Assembly: GCF_010686755.1 (NCBI RefSeq)
Contig: NZ_JAAGXA010000005.1
Location: 186,001-250,000, forward strand
Length of the DNA stretch: 64,000 nucleotides
Direction: 5' to 3'
DNA from: Nocardioides zeae
GTDB lineage: Bacteria; Actinomycetota; Actinomycetes; Propionibacteriales; Nocardioidaceae
The position numbers and the translations under genes are program-made. The notes beneath the pieces were generated by a model that was not told the DNA's origin, did no database searches, and saw only the letters and a list, made by a program, of their open reading frames with translations. Positions within the stretch are counted from its first letter, which is position 1. Each line of letters starts with the position of its first letter. Below, in pieces: positions 16,132 to 23,977 of this stretch.

Positions 16132-16170
16132 CGGTCGTCCGGCGTGTCGCACGACGACACGCCGGAACCG
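16132..16170 (-). terminator. Hairpin after the kam operon
   Basis: A perfect 11-bp stem, CCGGCGTGTCG (16139-16149) and CGACACGCCGG (16155-16165), with outer CGGT/ACCG pairing, starts just past the kal stop on the minus strand. It lacks a U-tract. Confidence 0.6.
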
Positions 16171-16174
16171 TGCG

Positions 16175-16597
16175 CTAGTGCTGCGACGTCGTTCCGGCGG
16201 GCCCGGGGACGACGACGGTGCCGCGTGCCGTGGTCGCCACGATCGGCGGTTCCACGAGACGGCTGGCTCCCGGCTGGTCGACGGTCGGCGCGCCGCGGGC
16301 GACGATGCTCAGCACGAGGTCGAGGTCACGGGAGCGCCGACCGACGCGCACGAGCTCGGCACGCACCTCCACCACGTCGCCGGCCCGCACGGGAGCGTGG
16401 AACCGCACGTCGGCGTAGCCGGCGAAGAGGCCCTCGTCCCCGTCCGTGCGGATGCACATCTCCGTCGCCACGTCGCCGAAGAGCGCGAGCCCGAAGGCGC
16501 CGTCGACGAGCCCGCCCGCGTAGTGGGCGTGCCCGTGGTCGACGTAGCGCCGGTGGACCACGAGCTCACCCACCCGCGGCGGCTCCGGCGCGCTCAC
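16175..16597 (-). CDS. kal: 3-aminobutyryl-CoA ammonia-lyase
   Basis: This 140-residue single hotdog-fold protein has the HAHYAGGLVDGAFGLALFGD block and ADVRFHAPVRAGD strand typical of Kal, which deaminates L-3-aminobutyryl-CoA to crotonyl-CoA at the end of lysine breakdown via beta-lysine. Generic thioesterases share the fold, but the length and position directly after the lysine 5,6-aminomutase genes support Kal. GTG 16597 overlaps the kamE stop (GTGA); it is the last gene of the operon. Confidence 0.85.
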   Translation of the reverse strand: MSAPEPPRVGELVVHRRYVDHGHAHYAGGLVDGAFGLALFGDVATEMCIRTDGDEGLFAGYADVRFHAPVRAGDVVEVRAELVRVGRRSRDLDLVLSIVARGAPTVDQPGASRLVEPPIVATTARGTVVVPGPAGTTSQH

Positions 16598-17379
16598 GCC
16601 GCGCTCCGCACGTGGTGGACGAGGTAGCTGGCCACCTCGGCCGGGGTGGTGCCCCGGGCGAAGATCCGGTCCACGCCGAGCTCCCCCGCCATCCGCTCGT
16701 CGAAGCGGGGGCCGCCGACGACCAGCAGTGGACGCCGCTCCGGGGCGCACGCCTCCCGGAACGCCGCCGACATCTCGCGGGTGTTGAGCAGGTGCGCGTC
16801 GCGCTGCGTGACGACCTGCGACACGAGCACCGCGTCGGCCCGCTCGGCGAGGGCCACCTCCACGAGGCGCGGGACCGCGACCTGCGCGCCGAGGTTCACC
16901 ACCTTGATCTCCCGGTGGTACTCCAGGCCCTTCTCCCCCGCGAACCCCTTGATGTTGAGGATCGCGTCGATCCCCACCGTGTGGGCGTCGGTGCCGATGC
17001 AGGCGCCGACGACGACGAGGCGACGGCGCAGGCGCTCCCGGATGGCGAGGTCGATCTCCTTGGACCCCAGCAGCGGGTAGTCACGCTCGACCACCTCGAC
17101 CGCGGCCGTGTCGACGAGGTGGCGCACCTTGCCGTAGACCACGAAGAAGGTGAAGTCCGGTCCCATGGGCTTGGCGTGGACCACCATCGCGGGGTCCATG
17201 CCCATCTTGTGGGCCAGCTGCTCGGCGGCGCCCTCGGCGACCTTGTCGTGGGGCAGCGGCAGCGTGAAGGACACCTGCACCATGCCGTCCCCGGTCGTGT
17301 CACCGTAGGGGCGGACGAGGCGCCCCTCCCGGGACGGAGGTGCGGCCGCCCCGGGGGGCGGGTCGGACAGCTGCGTCAT
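16594..17379 (-). CDS. kamE: Lysine 5,6-aminomutase beta subunit
   Basis: The 261-residue subunit contains the base-off/His-on cobalamin motif DAHTVG (DxHxxG) followed by GIDAILNIKG, a Rossmann B12-binding domain, and the KEGLEYHREIKVVNLG-like region. It also carries the lysine that forms the internal aldimine with PLP in this family, in its N-terminal half. Together with KamD it moves the 6-amino group of L-beta-lysine to C5 using adenosylcobalamin. Start and stop overlap the neighbouring genes by 4 nt each. Confidence 0.93.
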   Translation of the reverse strand: MTQLSDPPPGAAAPPSREGRLVRPYGDTTGDGMVQVSFTLPLPHDKVAEGAAEQLAHKMGMDPAMVVHAKPMGPDFTFFVVYGKVRHLVDTAAVEVVERDYPLLGSKEIDLAIRERLRRRLVVVGACIGTDAHTVGIDAILNIKGFAGEKGLEYHREIKVVNLGAQVAVPRLVEVALAERADAVLVSQVVTQRDAHLLNTREMSAAFREACAPERRPLLVVGGPRFDERMAGELGVDRIFARGTTPAEVASYLVHHVRSAA

Positions 17380-18953
17380 GCGGGCTCCTCCTCGAGCAGC
17401 TCGGTGGCGGGGTTGTGGTAGCCCGGCGCGCGTTCCGCGACGCCCTCGAGCCCCCGGCCGCCGTCGGCCGGGCGGCGCATGAGGCCGAACGTCCCGTCGG
17501 CGATGGCGTCGAGCAGGCCGTGCTCGTGCTCGCAGATCCGCTCCATCAGGTCGATGGACTCGGCGAGCACCCGGTGGGCGCGCTGCACGATGACGCCGTC
17601 GGGTGCCGGGTGGAAGTCCTCGTGGAGCCGGCCGGCGGCCTCCAGGACGTACCGGACGTTCTGCAGCGCCAGGTCGCGGTCGGAGAGGAACGGGGTGACG
17701 ACCGCCTCGGTCATCATGCCCACGAGGAGGATGCCCTGGCCGGTGAGCGCACCGGCGAGGTTGAAGAAGCCGTCGAGCAGGTAGCCCCGGAACACGTCGC
17801 CCGTCATGTGCCGCGTGGGCGGCATCCACTTGAGCGGGGCGTCGGGGAAGAGCTCGCGGGCGAGGAGCGCGTGCGCCAGCTCGAGGCGGAACGAGTCCGG
17901 GACGGCGGGGTCGATCTCGAAGGCGTGGCCGAGCCCCAGCAGGTCGTCGGAGAGGCCTGCCTCGCGGGCGAAGTACTCGTTGAGCAGCTGGCTCGTCGTG
18001 ACCGTGTGAGCGGCCTCGATCGCATCGGCCGTCGTCAGGTAGTTGTCCTCGCCGGTGTTGATGACGATGCCGGCCCGGGCGTGGACCTGGCGGCTGAACC
18101 GCTGGTCGACGAAGGTGCGCACCGGGTTGATGTCGCGGAAGAGGATCCCGTACATGGAGTCGTTGAGCATCATGTCGAGACGCTCGAGGCCCGCCAGGAC
18201 GGCGATCTCCGGCATGCACAGCCCGCTGGCGTAGTTGGTGAGCCGGACGTACCGGCCCAGCTCCCGGCTGGTCTCGTCGAGCGCCGCCCGCATGAGCCGG
18301 AAGTTCTCCTGCGTCGCGTAGGTGCCCGCGAACCCCTCGCGCGTGGCGCCCTCGGGCACGTAGTCGAGGAGGCTCTGCCCGGTGCTGCGGATGACGGCGA
18401 TGACGTCGGCGCCCTCGCGCGCGGCGGCCTGCGCCTGCGGGATGTCCTCGTGGATGTCGCCCGTGGCGACGATGAGGTAGATCCACGGCTGGCGCGGTGC
18501 GTCACCGATCGTGGCCAGCAGGTGGTCACGCTCCGCCCGCCGGGCGTCGACCCGGGCCAGGCCGTGCCCGACCTGCTGTCGCGCCGCGGACCGCGCGCGC
18601 TCCGCGTCGACCCCGGCGGGCAGGCGGAAGCGCACGGAGCCGGCCGCCGCCTTCTGCGCCAGCACGCCCAGGTCGTCCGCCTCCCCGCGCACCAGGGCGT
18701 CCCACACCGGCAGCGCGACCCCGTGGGGGAGCGCGTCCTCCCCCAGCCCGGACCGCACCGCGTCGAGGAGCAGGTTGGCCCAGGGCGTGCCGTCCGGGTC
18801 AGCCCCGGCCAGGCCGGCGAGACGCAGCGTCGCCCGCTCCACCGCGACGGTCGTGTGCGCCTTCGCGAGCTCGACCACGGGTGCACCGACGCGGGCGGCG
18901 AGGGCCCGGGCGCGCCGTACGGTCTCGTCGGGGAGACCCAGCTTGGCGCTCAC
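17376..18953 (-). CDS. kamD: Lysine 5,6-aminomutase alpha subunit
   Basis: The 525-residue protein matches the TIM-barrel alpha subunit of lysine 5,6-aminomutase, including the LPDETVRRARALAARV opening, TGDIHEDIPQAQAAA, the MLNDSMYGILFRDIN block and PPTRHMTGD. It houses the active site closed by the KamE cobalamin domain. It starts at GTG 18953, overlapping the kdd stop, and its own stop overlaps kamE (ATGA). Co-translation with kamE fits a fixed subunit ratio. Confidence 0.94.
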   Translation of the reverse strand: MSAKLGLPDETVRRARALAARVGAPVVELAKAHTTVAVERATLRLAGLAGADPDGTPWANLLLDAVRSGLGEDALPHGVALPVWDALVRGEADDLGVLAQKAAAGSVRFRLPAGVDAERARSAARQQVGHGLARVDARRAERDHLLATIGDAPRQPWIYLIVATGDIHEDIPQAQAAAREGADVIAVIRSTGQSLLDYVPEGATREGFAGTYATQENFRLMRAALDETSRELGRYVRLTNYASGLCMPEIAVLAGLERLDMMLNDSMYGILFRDINPVRTFVDQRFSRQVHARAGIVINTGEDNYLTTADAIEAAHTVTTSQLLNEYFAREAGLSDDLLGLGHAFEIDPAVPDSFRLELAHALLARELFPDAPLKWMPPTRHMTGDVFRGYLLDGFFNLAGALTGQGILLVGMMTEAVVTPFLSDRDLALQNVRYVLEAAGRLHEDFHPAPDGVIVQRAHRVLAESIDLMERICEHEHGLLDAIADGTFGLMRRPADGGRGLEGVAERAPGYHNPATELLEEEPA

Positions 18954-20059
18954 CGGTGGCCCCCGCGGGCCTCGACGAGGGCGCGCGCCGCCGGGTGGCG
19001 CCGGACGAGGTCGAGGGCGTACGTCGCGTGGCCCGGCACGTAGCCGTTGCCGACGAGCATGGTGACGTCGGCGGCCAGCCCTTCGGCACCGAGGGCCGCG
19101 GCGGTGAAGGAGGTCGCCATCGAGAAGAAGACGACCGTGCCGCCGTCGGCGGTCGCGAGCACGGCGCCGCCCTCGCAGCCGGGCACGTCGACGCAGACGA
19201 CGGTGACGTCGGCCGGTCCACCGGCGGCGGTGACGGCGTCGCGGAGCGCGAGGGGATCCCGGGCGTCGGCGACCACGACGGTCTCCGCGAGCCCACTGGC
19301 CTCCAGGGCCTGCTGCTCGGCGGCGTGCGGGACGACGCCGATGGTGCGGCCGGCTCCGGACTCCCGGGCGGCGGCCAGCGACAGCGAGCCGGACTTGCCG
19401 GCCCCGCCGACGACGGCGACGACGGGAGCGGTGCCGTGCTCCGCCCGGTGCTGCTCCACCACGCGACGGGTGAGGGCAGGCGCGCCGCAGACGTCGAGCA
19501 CGGACAGCGCGAGACCCGCGGGCAGGTCCTCGGGCAGCCGGGCCACCACGGAGCGCCCGAACAGGATGGCGTGCCCGTCGGTGGCCACCTGCTCGCCGGC
19601 GCCGTCCCAGCGCTCGAGCCCGTCGGCGAGGGCGAGCGGGGTGAGGCTGAGGGAGACGAGGGTGGCGACGCGGTCGCCCACGGCGAGGCCGAGCGGTGAG
19701 TCGGGGCCGACCTCCTCGACCGTGCCGAGCAGCATCCCGCCGGAGCCGGTGACCGGGTTCTGCATCTTCCCGCGCTCCGCGACGATCCCGAGCACGGTGG
19801 CGCGGAGGGCGGCGACGTCCAGGTCGCCGCCCTCATCGGTGTGCTGCTCCCGCAGCTGGCGGTGGGACGCCGCGTCGAGGTTGAGGCGCTCGACCCGCAC
19901 GCGCACCTCGTCGGGCCAGAGGGCGGCGCGGGCGTCGAGGCGGTGCGCGGCCTGCGGCAGCACGAGCGGGCGGTCGAGCACGCGGTGCACGCCGACGGGA
20001 TCGGCGGGCAGCGCGCCCGGGCCGCCCGTGAGCGGGGCGTGCACGACGGGGACTGTCAT
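18950..20059 (-). CDS. kdd: L-erythro-3,5-diaminohexanoate dehydrogenase
   Basis: The 369-residue protein has an N-terminal substrate domain (QLREQHTDEGGDLDVA, RGKMQNPVTGSGG) and a Rossmann domain with VVAVVGGAGKSG. It oxidises 3,5-diaminohexanoate, the aminomutase product, to 3-keto-5-aminohexanoate with NAD+ and release of ammonia. It is first in kdd-kamD-kamE-kal and has a good AGAGGAGAAGG site before ATG 20059. Confidence 0.92.
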   Translation of the reverse strand: MTVPVVHAPLTGGPGALPADPVGVHRVLDRPLVLPQAAHRLDARAALWPDEVRVRVERLNLDAASHRQLREQHTDEGGDLDVAALRATVLGIVAERGKMQNPVTGSGGMLLGTVEEVGPDSPLGLAVGDRVATLVSLSLTPLALADGLERWDGAGEQVATDGHAILFGRSVVARLPEDLPAGLALSVLDVCGAPALTRRVVEQHRAEHGTAPVVAVVGGAGKSGSLSLAAARESGAGRTIGVVPHAAEQQALEASGLAETVVVADARDPLALRDAVTAAGGPADVTVVCVDVPGCEGGAVLATADGGTVVFFSMATSFTAAALGAEGLAADVTMLVGNGYVPGHATYALDLVRRHPAARALVEARGGHR

Positions 20060-20107
20060 TCCTTCTCCTCTGCGCGGTCATCGACCGAAGGATTTGCGGC
20101 GGCGGTG

Positions 20108-20171
20108 TCGACAGGGCGTAGAACCTCCACCTACTGTGGCATGGTTCACGCCACGCGGGCAATCGCCCGCG
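20108..20171 (+). promoter_or_regulatory. kamA promoter with overlapping dyad and leader hairpin
   Basis: TCGACA (20108-20113), an 18-nt spacer and TACTGT (20132-20137) form a good promoter toward kamA. A 19-bp imperfect dyad, half-sites GTGGCATGG and TCACGCCAC, spans 20136-20154 across the -10 and start site, a classic repressor position. Next comes a perfect hairpin, CGCGGGC (20154-20160) with GCCCGCG (20165-20171). Confidence 0.5.
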
Positions 20172-20225
20172 CCGACGCGACGCCGCGGGACCCGCGCTCA
20201 CGTCGCCCCACCACGAAGGAGAGCC

Positions 20226-21623
20226 ATGAGCGTCGACACCTCGATCACCCTGGCGACCGGGCAGCCGTACCCCTACCGCCGCGCCGAGCTGGTCGAGCCG
20301 GACTGGCGGCGGTTCCCCGGGTGGCGGGACGTGACCGAGGCGGAGTGGCGCTCCGCGCAGTGGCAGCGCGTGCACTGCGTGAAGAACAACAAGCAGCTGC
20401 GGGAGCTCGTCGGCGACCTCCTCGACGAGTCCTTCTTCGCCGACCTCGAGCGCGACCAGGCCGAGCGCGCGACCATGTCGATGCTCCTGCCCCCGCAGAT
20501 GGTCAACACCATCGCGCCCGACCTCGCGCCCGCCGGCCCCGGCTCGCTGACGGAGGCGTGGCTGCGCGACCCGGTGCGGCACTACATGCTGCCCGTGTTC
20601 TCCGACCGGCGCGCCGACTGGCCCTCGCACCCGCACGCGAGCCGCGACTCGCTCCACGAGCACGACATGTGGGCGACGGAGGGCCTGACGCACCGCTACC
20701 CCACGAAGGTGCTCGCGGAGGTGGTGCCGACCTGCCCGCAGTACTGCGGGCACTGCACCCGCATGGACCTGGTCGGCAACTCCACCCCGACCATCACCAA
20801 GCTCAAGTTCGCGGCCAAGCCCGCCGACCGGCTCGAGGACATGCTGGACTATCTGCGTCGCACGCCGTCGGTGCGGGACGTCGTCGTGTCCGGCGGCGAC
20901 GTGGCGAACCTGCCCTGGCCGCGGCTCGAGGCCTTCCTCGCGGCGCTGCTCGAGATCGAGAACGTGCGCGACATCCGGCTCGCGACGAAGGCGCTCGTCG
21001 GCATGCCGCAGCACTGGCTCGGCGACGACGTGCGCGCCGGGGTGGAGCGGGTGGCCCGTACGGCGCGGGACCGGGGCGTCGCGCTGGCGATGCACACCCA
21101 CGCGAACCACGCGGCCTCCGTCACGCCGCTCGTCGCCGAGGCGACCCGGGCGATGCTCGACGCCGGCCTGCGGGACGTGCGCAACCAGGGCGTGCTGCTC
21201 GACGGCGTCAACGCCGACCCCCACGCGCTGCTCGACCTGTGCTTCCGGCTGCTCGACGGCGCCGGCATCACCCCGTACTACTTCTACATGTGCGACATGA
21301 TCCCGTTCGCGGAGCACTGGCGGGTCTCCGTCGCCGACGCGCAGCGGCTCCAGTCGGCGATCATGGGCTACCTACCGGGCTTCGCCACGCCGCGCATCGT
21401 CTGCGACGTGCCCTTCGTGGGCAAGCGCTGGGTGCACCAGCTCGCGTCGTACGACGAGGTGCGGGGCATCAGCGGCTGGACGAAGAACTACCGCACGACG
21501 CTCGAGCAGGACGACCCCGAGGCGCTGGAGCGGCACTACTCCTACTACGACCCGATCCACACGCTGCCCGCCGAGGGCCAGGAGTGGTGGCGGGCCCAGG
21601 TGGCGGCGTCGGTCCCGGTCTGA
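20226..21623 (+). CDS. kamA: Lysine 2,3-aminomutase
   Basis: The 465-residue radical-SAM enzyme converts L-lysine to L-beta-lysine with a 4Fe-4S cluster, SAM and PLP. The cluster motif is CPQYCGHC (CxxxCxxC) near residue 172, followed by a VVVSGGD strand; YYFYMCDMIP lies in the C-terminal barrel and VCDVPFVGKRW is the PLP-lysine region. AAGGAGAG precedes ATG 20226. It is divergent from kdd-kamDE-kal and supplies their substrate. Epimer and positional specificity are inferred from context. Confidence 0.93.
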   Translation: MSVDTSITLATGQPYPYRRAELVEPDWRRFPGWRDVTEAEWRSAQWQRVHCVKNNKQLRELVGDLLDESFFADLERDQAERATMSMLLPPQMVNTIAPDLAPAGPGSLTEAWLRDPVRHYMLPVFSDRRADWPSHPHASRDSLHEHDMWATEGLTHRYPTKVLAEVVPTCPQYCGHCTRMDLVGNSTPTITKLKFAAKPADRLEDMLDYLRRTPSVRDVVVSGGDVANLPWPRLEAFLAALLEIENVRDIRLATKALVGMPQHWLGDDVRAGVERVARTARDRGVALAMHTHANHAASVTPLVAEATRAMLDAGLRDVRNQGVLLDGVNADPHALLDLCFRLLDGAGITPYYFYMCDMIPFAEHWRVSVADAQRLQSAIMGYLPGFATPRIVCDVPFVGKRWVHQLASYDEVRGISGWTKNYRTTLEQDDPEALERHYSYYDPIHTLPAEGQEWWRAQVAASVPV

Positions 21624-21630
21624 GGACACC

Positions 21631-21658
21631 ACCCCCGCGCCCGGCCGGGCGCGGGGGT
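21631..21658. terminator. Bidirectional hairpin between kamA and lrp
   Basis: A perfect 28-nt palindrome (left half ACCCCCGCGCCCGG) sits between convergent genes and reaches into the lrp stop codon. Confidence 0.8.
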
Positions 21659-22095
21659 CAGGAGACCGTGCGGTTCTCGTAGAACGTCGTCAGCACGATG
21701 GTGGTGCGGGTCGAGACGTTCGCGGCCGCGCGCACACGGGCGAGGAGGTTCTCGAGCTCCGCGGGCGTCGCCGTGCGTACCTTGAGGATGTAGGACTCCT
21801 CCCCCGCCACCGACCAGCACGACTCGATCTCGCCGATGCCGCGCAGGCGCTCCGGGGAGTCGTCGGGCTGCGACGGGTCGATCGGGCGGATCGAGATGAA
21901 CGCCGTCAGGGGCTGCCCGAGCTGCTCGTAGTCGACGGTCGCGCCGTATCCCTTGATGACCCGCCGCTGCTCGAGCCGCTTGACCCGCTGGTGCACCGCG
22001 GACGTCGACAGCCCCGTCGCGCGACCGAGGTCGGTGAAGGACATCCGGCCGTCCTGGGCCAGGAGGGCGAGGATCTTCCGGTCCGTCTCTTCCAC
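21658..22095 (-). CDS. Lrp/AsnC-family transcriptional regulator
   Basis: The 145-residue protein has an N-terminal HTH (ETDRKILALLAQDGRMSFTDLGRATGLSTSAVHQR, read as two adjacent helices) and a C-terminal RAM/AsnC ligand-binding domain (GEESYILKVRTATPAELENLL). Lrp regulators sense amino acids; its place beside kamA makes lysine or a lysine catabolite a reasonable ligand. The frame allows GTG 22104, but GTG 22095 is preferred because TAACGT lies exactly 7 nt before it and Lrp proteins normally begin a few residues before DxxDRKIL. Confidence 0.9.
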   Translation of the reverse strand: MEETDRKILALLAQDGRMSFTDLGRATGLSTSAVHQRVKRLEQRRVIKGYGATVDYEQLGQPLTAFISIRPIDPSQPDDSPERLRGIGEIESCWSVAGEESYILKVRTATPAELENLLARVRAAANVSTRTTIVLTTFYENRTVS

Positions 22096-22102
22096 GGCGG
22101 AC

Positions 22103-22108
22103 ACGTTA
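22103..22108 (-). promoter_or_regulatory. -10 element of the lrp gene
   Basis: TAACGT ends 7 nt before GTG 22095, which decides between two in-frame GTG starts. Confidence 0.45.
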
Positions 22109-22143
22109 GGGCATCACGGCCCGCGCGGGCCGCTGGTCCGTGG

Positions 22144-22149
22144 CAGGAT
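22144..22149 (+). promoter_or_regulatory. Possible -10 of the exonuclease gene
   Basis: CAGGAT ends 6 nt before GTG 22156. It departs from TANNNT at its first base but sits at the same distance as the other leaderless -10 elements. Confidence 0.3.
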
Positions 22150-22155
22150 CGCGCC

Positions 22156-23094
22156 GTGCCGACCCGAACCCCGCGCCTGCTCCTGCTCGACACCGCCTCG
22201 CTCTACTTCCGGGCGTTCTTCGGGGTGCCCGACTCGATGCGCGCGCCGGACGGCACGCCGGTCAACGCGGTGCGGGGGCTCATGGACTTCATCTCGCGGC
22301 TCACGGACGAGTACCGGCCCACCCACCTCGCCTGCTGCTGGGACGACGACTGGCGCCCGCAGTGGCGCGTCGACCTGCTGCCGACCTACAAGGCGCACCG
22401 CGTGGTCGAGGAGCGGCCCGCCGACCCGGACGTCGAGGAGGTGCCCGACCCGCTCCAGCTGCAGGTCCCGATCATCCGCGAGGTGCTCGCGGCGTGGGGG
22501 CTGCCGGTCGTGGGGGCGCCGGAGCACGAGGCGGACGACGTGATCGGCACCCTCGCCACCGGGGCGGGGATGCCCGTCGACGTCGTCACCGGCGACCGTG
22601 ACCTCTTCCAGCTCGTCGACGACGCGGCCGAGGTGCGGGTGCTCTACACGGCCCGCGGGGTCGGACGCCACGAGCGGGTCACCGAGGACGTCCTGCTGGA
22701 GAAGTACGGCGTGCGCGCCGACCAGTACGCCGACTTCGCCACGCTGCGCGGAGACGCCTCGGACGGCCTGCCCGGCGTCAAGGGGGTCGGCGAGAAGACG
22801 GCCGCGACCCTGCTCGGACGGTTCGGCGACATCGCCGGGATCCGCGCTGCGGCCGAGGACCCCGCGGCCGACATGGCCCCCGGCGTGCGGGCGAAGGTGA
22901 AGGAGGCCGCGCCGTACCTCGACGTGGCACCGAGGGTGGTCGCCGTGGTGCGCGACCTCCCCGTCCGCGACGCCGACCTCACCCTGCCGACCGCGCCGGC
23001 CGACCCCGAGGCCGCCGCGGCGCTCACCGAGCGCTGGGACCTCGGCTCCAGCGCCACCCGCCTCACCGAGGTGCTGGGGTCGCTCGGCGCCTGA
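22156..23094 (+). CDS. 5'-3' exonuclease (DNA polymerase I N-terminal type)
   Basis: The 312-residue protein is a stand-alone FEN/5'-nuclease. LLLLDTASLYFRAFFG supplies the first metal aspartate, EHEADDVIGTLA and VTGDRDLFQL further acidic residues, and GDASDGLPGVKGVGEKTA is the helix-3-turn-helix DNA-binding motif. It lacks polymerase domains. It probably removes RNA primers or flaps alongside Pol I. Rv2090 in M. tuberculosis is the positional counterpart. Confidence 0.93.
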   Translation: MPTRTPRLLLLDTASLYFRAFFGVPDSMRAPDGTPVNAVRGLMDFISRLTDEYRPTHLACCWDDDWRPQWRVDLLPTYKAHRVVEERPADPDVEEVPDPLQLQVPIIREVLAAWGLPVVGAPEHEADDVIGTLATGAGMPVDVVTGDRDLFQLVDDAAEVRVLYTARGVGRHERVTEDVLLEKYGVRADQYADFATLRGDASDGLPGVKGVGEKTAATLLGRFGDIAGIRAAAEDPAADMAPGVRAKVKEAAPYLDVAPRVVAVVRDLPVRDADLTLPTAPADPEAAAALTERWDLGSSATRLTEVLGSLGA

Positions 23095-23108
23095 GACCTG
23101 GGGCGCGT

Positions 23109-23281
23109 CGAGTTGTCACGTACGCCGCGTCAACGTGTCGAGTTGGGTTGTACGGCGCGGCTCAGGCGCCGAGCTGGGACGGTACGGCTGGATCGGATCC
23201 AGCCGAACAACCCAGCTCAACGATCCTGCCGCGCCGAACGACCCAGCTCGACGACACCGCCGCGGCGTACGTGACAACTCG
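23109..23281. repeat. Nested six-arm palindromic element
   Basis: Three related 21-25-nt arms, A 23109-23129, B 23139-23160 and C 23170-23194, are followed by their inverted partners C' 23195-23218, B' 23229-23250 and A' 23261-23281. A and A' are perfectly complementary over 21 bp; B and B' match at 19 of 22 positions. All arms share the core CGAGYTG followed by a TACGGC/TTCGGC-like end. The element fills the gap between two co-oriented genes and could fold into one long hairpin. Confidence 0.85.
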
Positions 23282-23304
23282 GCGGGGAGTTGCGGGGCCC
23301 TGCG

Positions 23305-23310
23305 TACGGT
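23305..23310 (+). promoter_or_regulatory. -10 element of the SDR gene
   Basis: TACGGT ends 7 nt before ATG 23318, just downstream of the nested palindrome. Confidence 0.45.
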
Positions 23311-23317
23311 GGGGCGC

Positions 23318-23977
23318 ATGTCACGCATCGCCATCGTCGGAGGAAATGGTCAGATCGCCCGGCTGCTGCACCCCCTGCTGGTGCAGGCGGGGCACACGCC
23401 GGTCGCGCTCGTGCGCACGGCGTCCTACGCCCCCGACCTCGAGGCGCTCGGCGCCGAGGTCGGCATCCTGGACATCGAGAACAGCCGGCCCGAGGACTAC
23501 GCGACGGCGTTCGAGGGCGCCGACGCGGTCGTCTTCGCCGCCGGGGGCGGGCCCGACGGCAACGCCGAGCGCAAGCGCACCGTCGACCTCGGCGGCTCGC
23601 TCGGCTCCATCGCCGGCGCCCGCCAGGCCGGGGTCGAGCGCTTCGTGCAGATCTCTGCGATCGGGGTCGACCAGCCGGTGCCCGACGACACCGAGCCGGT
23701 GTGGAAGGAGTACGTCGCGGCCAAGCGCGACGCCGACAAGGCGCTCCGCGCCTCCGGCCTCCACTGGACCATCATTCGGCCGGGGCGCCTCACGGACGAC
23801 CCGCCGACCGGCACCGTGACTCTCGCCCCCGAGGTGGAGCGCGGCGACGTCACCCGCGGCGACGTGGCGGCCGTGGTCGCCACCGTGCTCGACGAGCCGA
23901 CCTCGGTCGGCCACCAGTGGGAGCTCGTCGGCGGCAGCACGGCCGTCGTCGATGCCGTCAGGTCCGCGACCGCCTGA
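23318..23977 (+). CDS. NAD(P)-binding atypical SDR / NmrA-like protein
   Basis: The 219-residue protein has the nucleotide motif IVGGNGQIARLL at its N-terminus, an AVVFAAGGGPDG strand, and YVAAKRDADKALRASGLHWTIIRPG, the typical YxxxK and RPG elements of atypical short-chain dehydrogenases (BLVRB/YwnB type). The reaction is unknown; flavin or quinone reductases are the nearest characterised group. Its last 20 nt overlap the convergent GNAT gene. Confidence 0.88.
   Translation: MSRIAIVGGNGQIARLLHPLLVQAGHTPVALVRTASYAPDLEALGAEVGILDIENSRPEDYATAFEGADAVVFAAGGGPDGNAERKRTVDLGGSLGSIAGARQAGVERFVQISAIGVDQPVPDDTEPVWKEYVAAKRDADKALRASGLHWTIIRPGRLTDDPPTGTVTLAPEVERGDVTRGDVAAVVATVLDEPTSVGHQWELVGGSTAVVDAVRSATA

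Larger units (their letters stand above)
15721..16174. other. Gene-free stretch upstream of lnt
   Basis: The 454 nt hold no recognisable protein; the open frames on both strands lack any family motif. It contains the lnt promoter, a tandem 12-bp repeat CACGGGGCCGGG (15771-15782 and 15783-15794), the branched dyad at 16049-16116 and the hairpin at 16132-16170. Confidence 0.6.

Noticed and set aside
15721..16152. Extension of Lnt upstream of GTG 15720
   Set aside because: The extra residues are not Lnt-like and the frame would run through the lnt promoter and the branched dyad.
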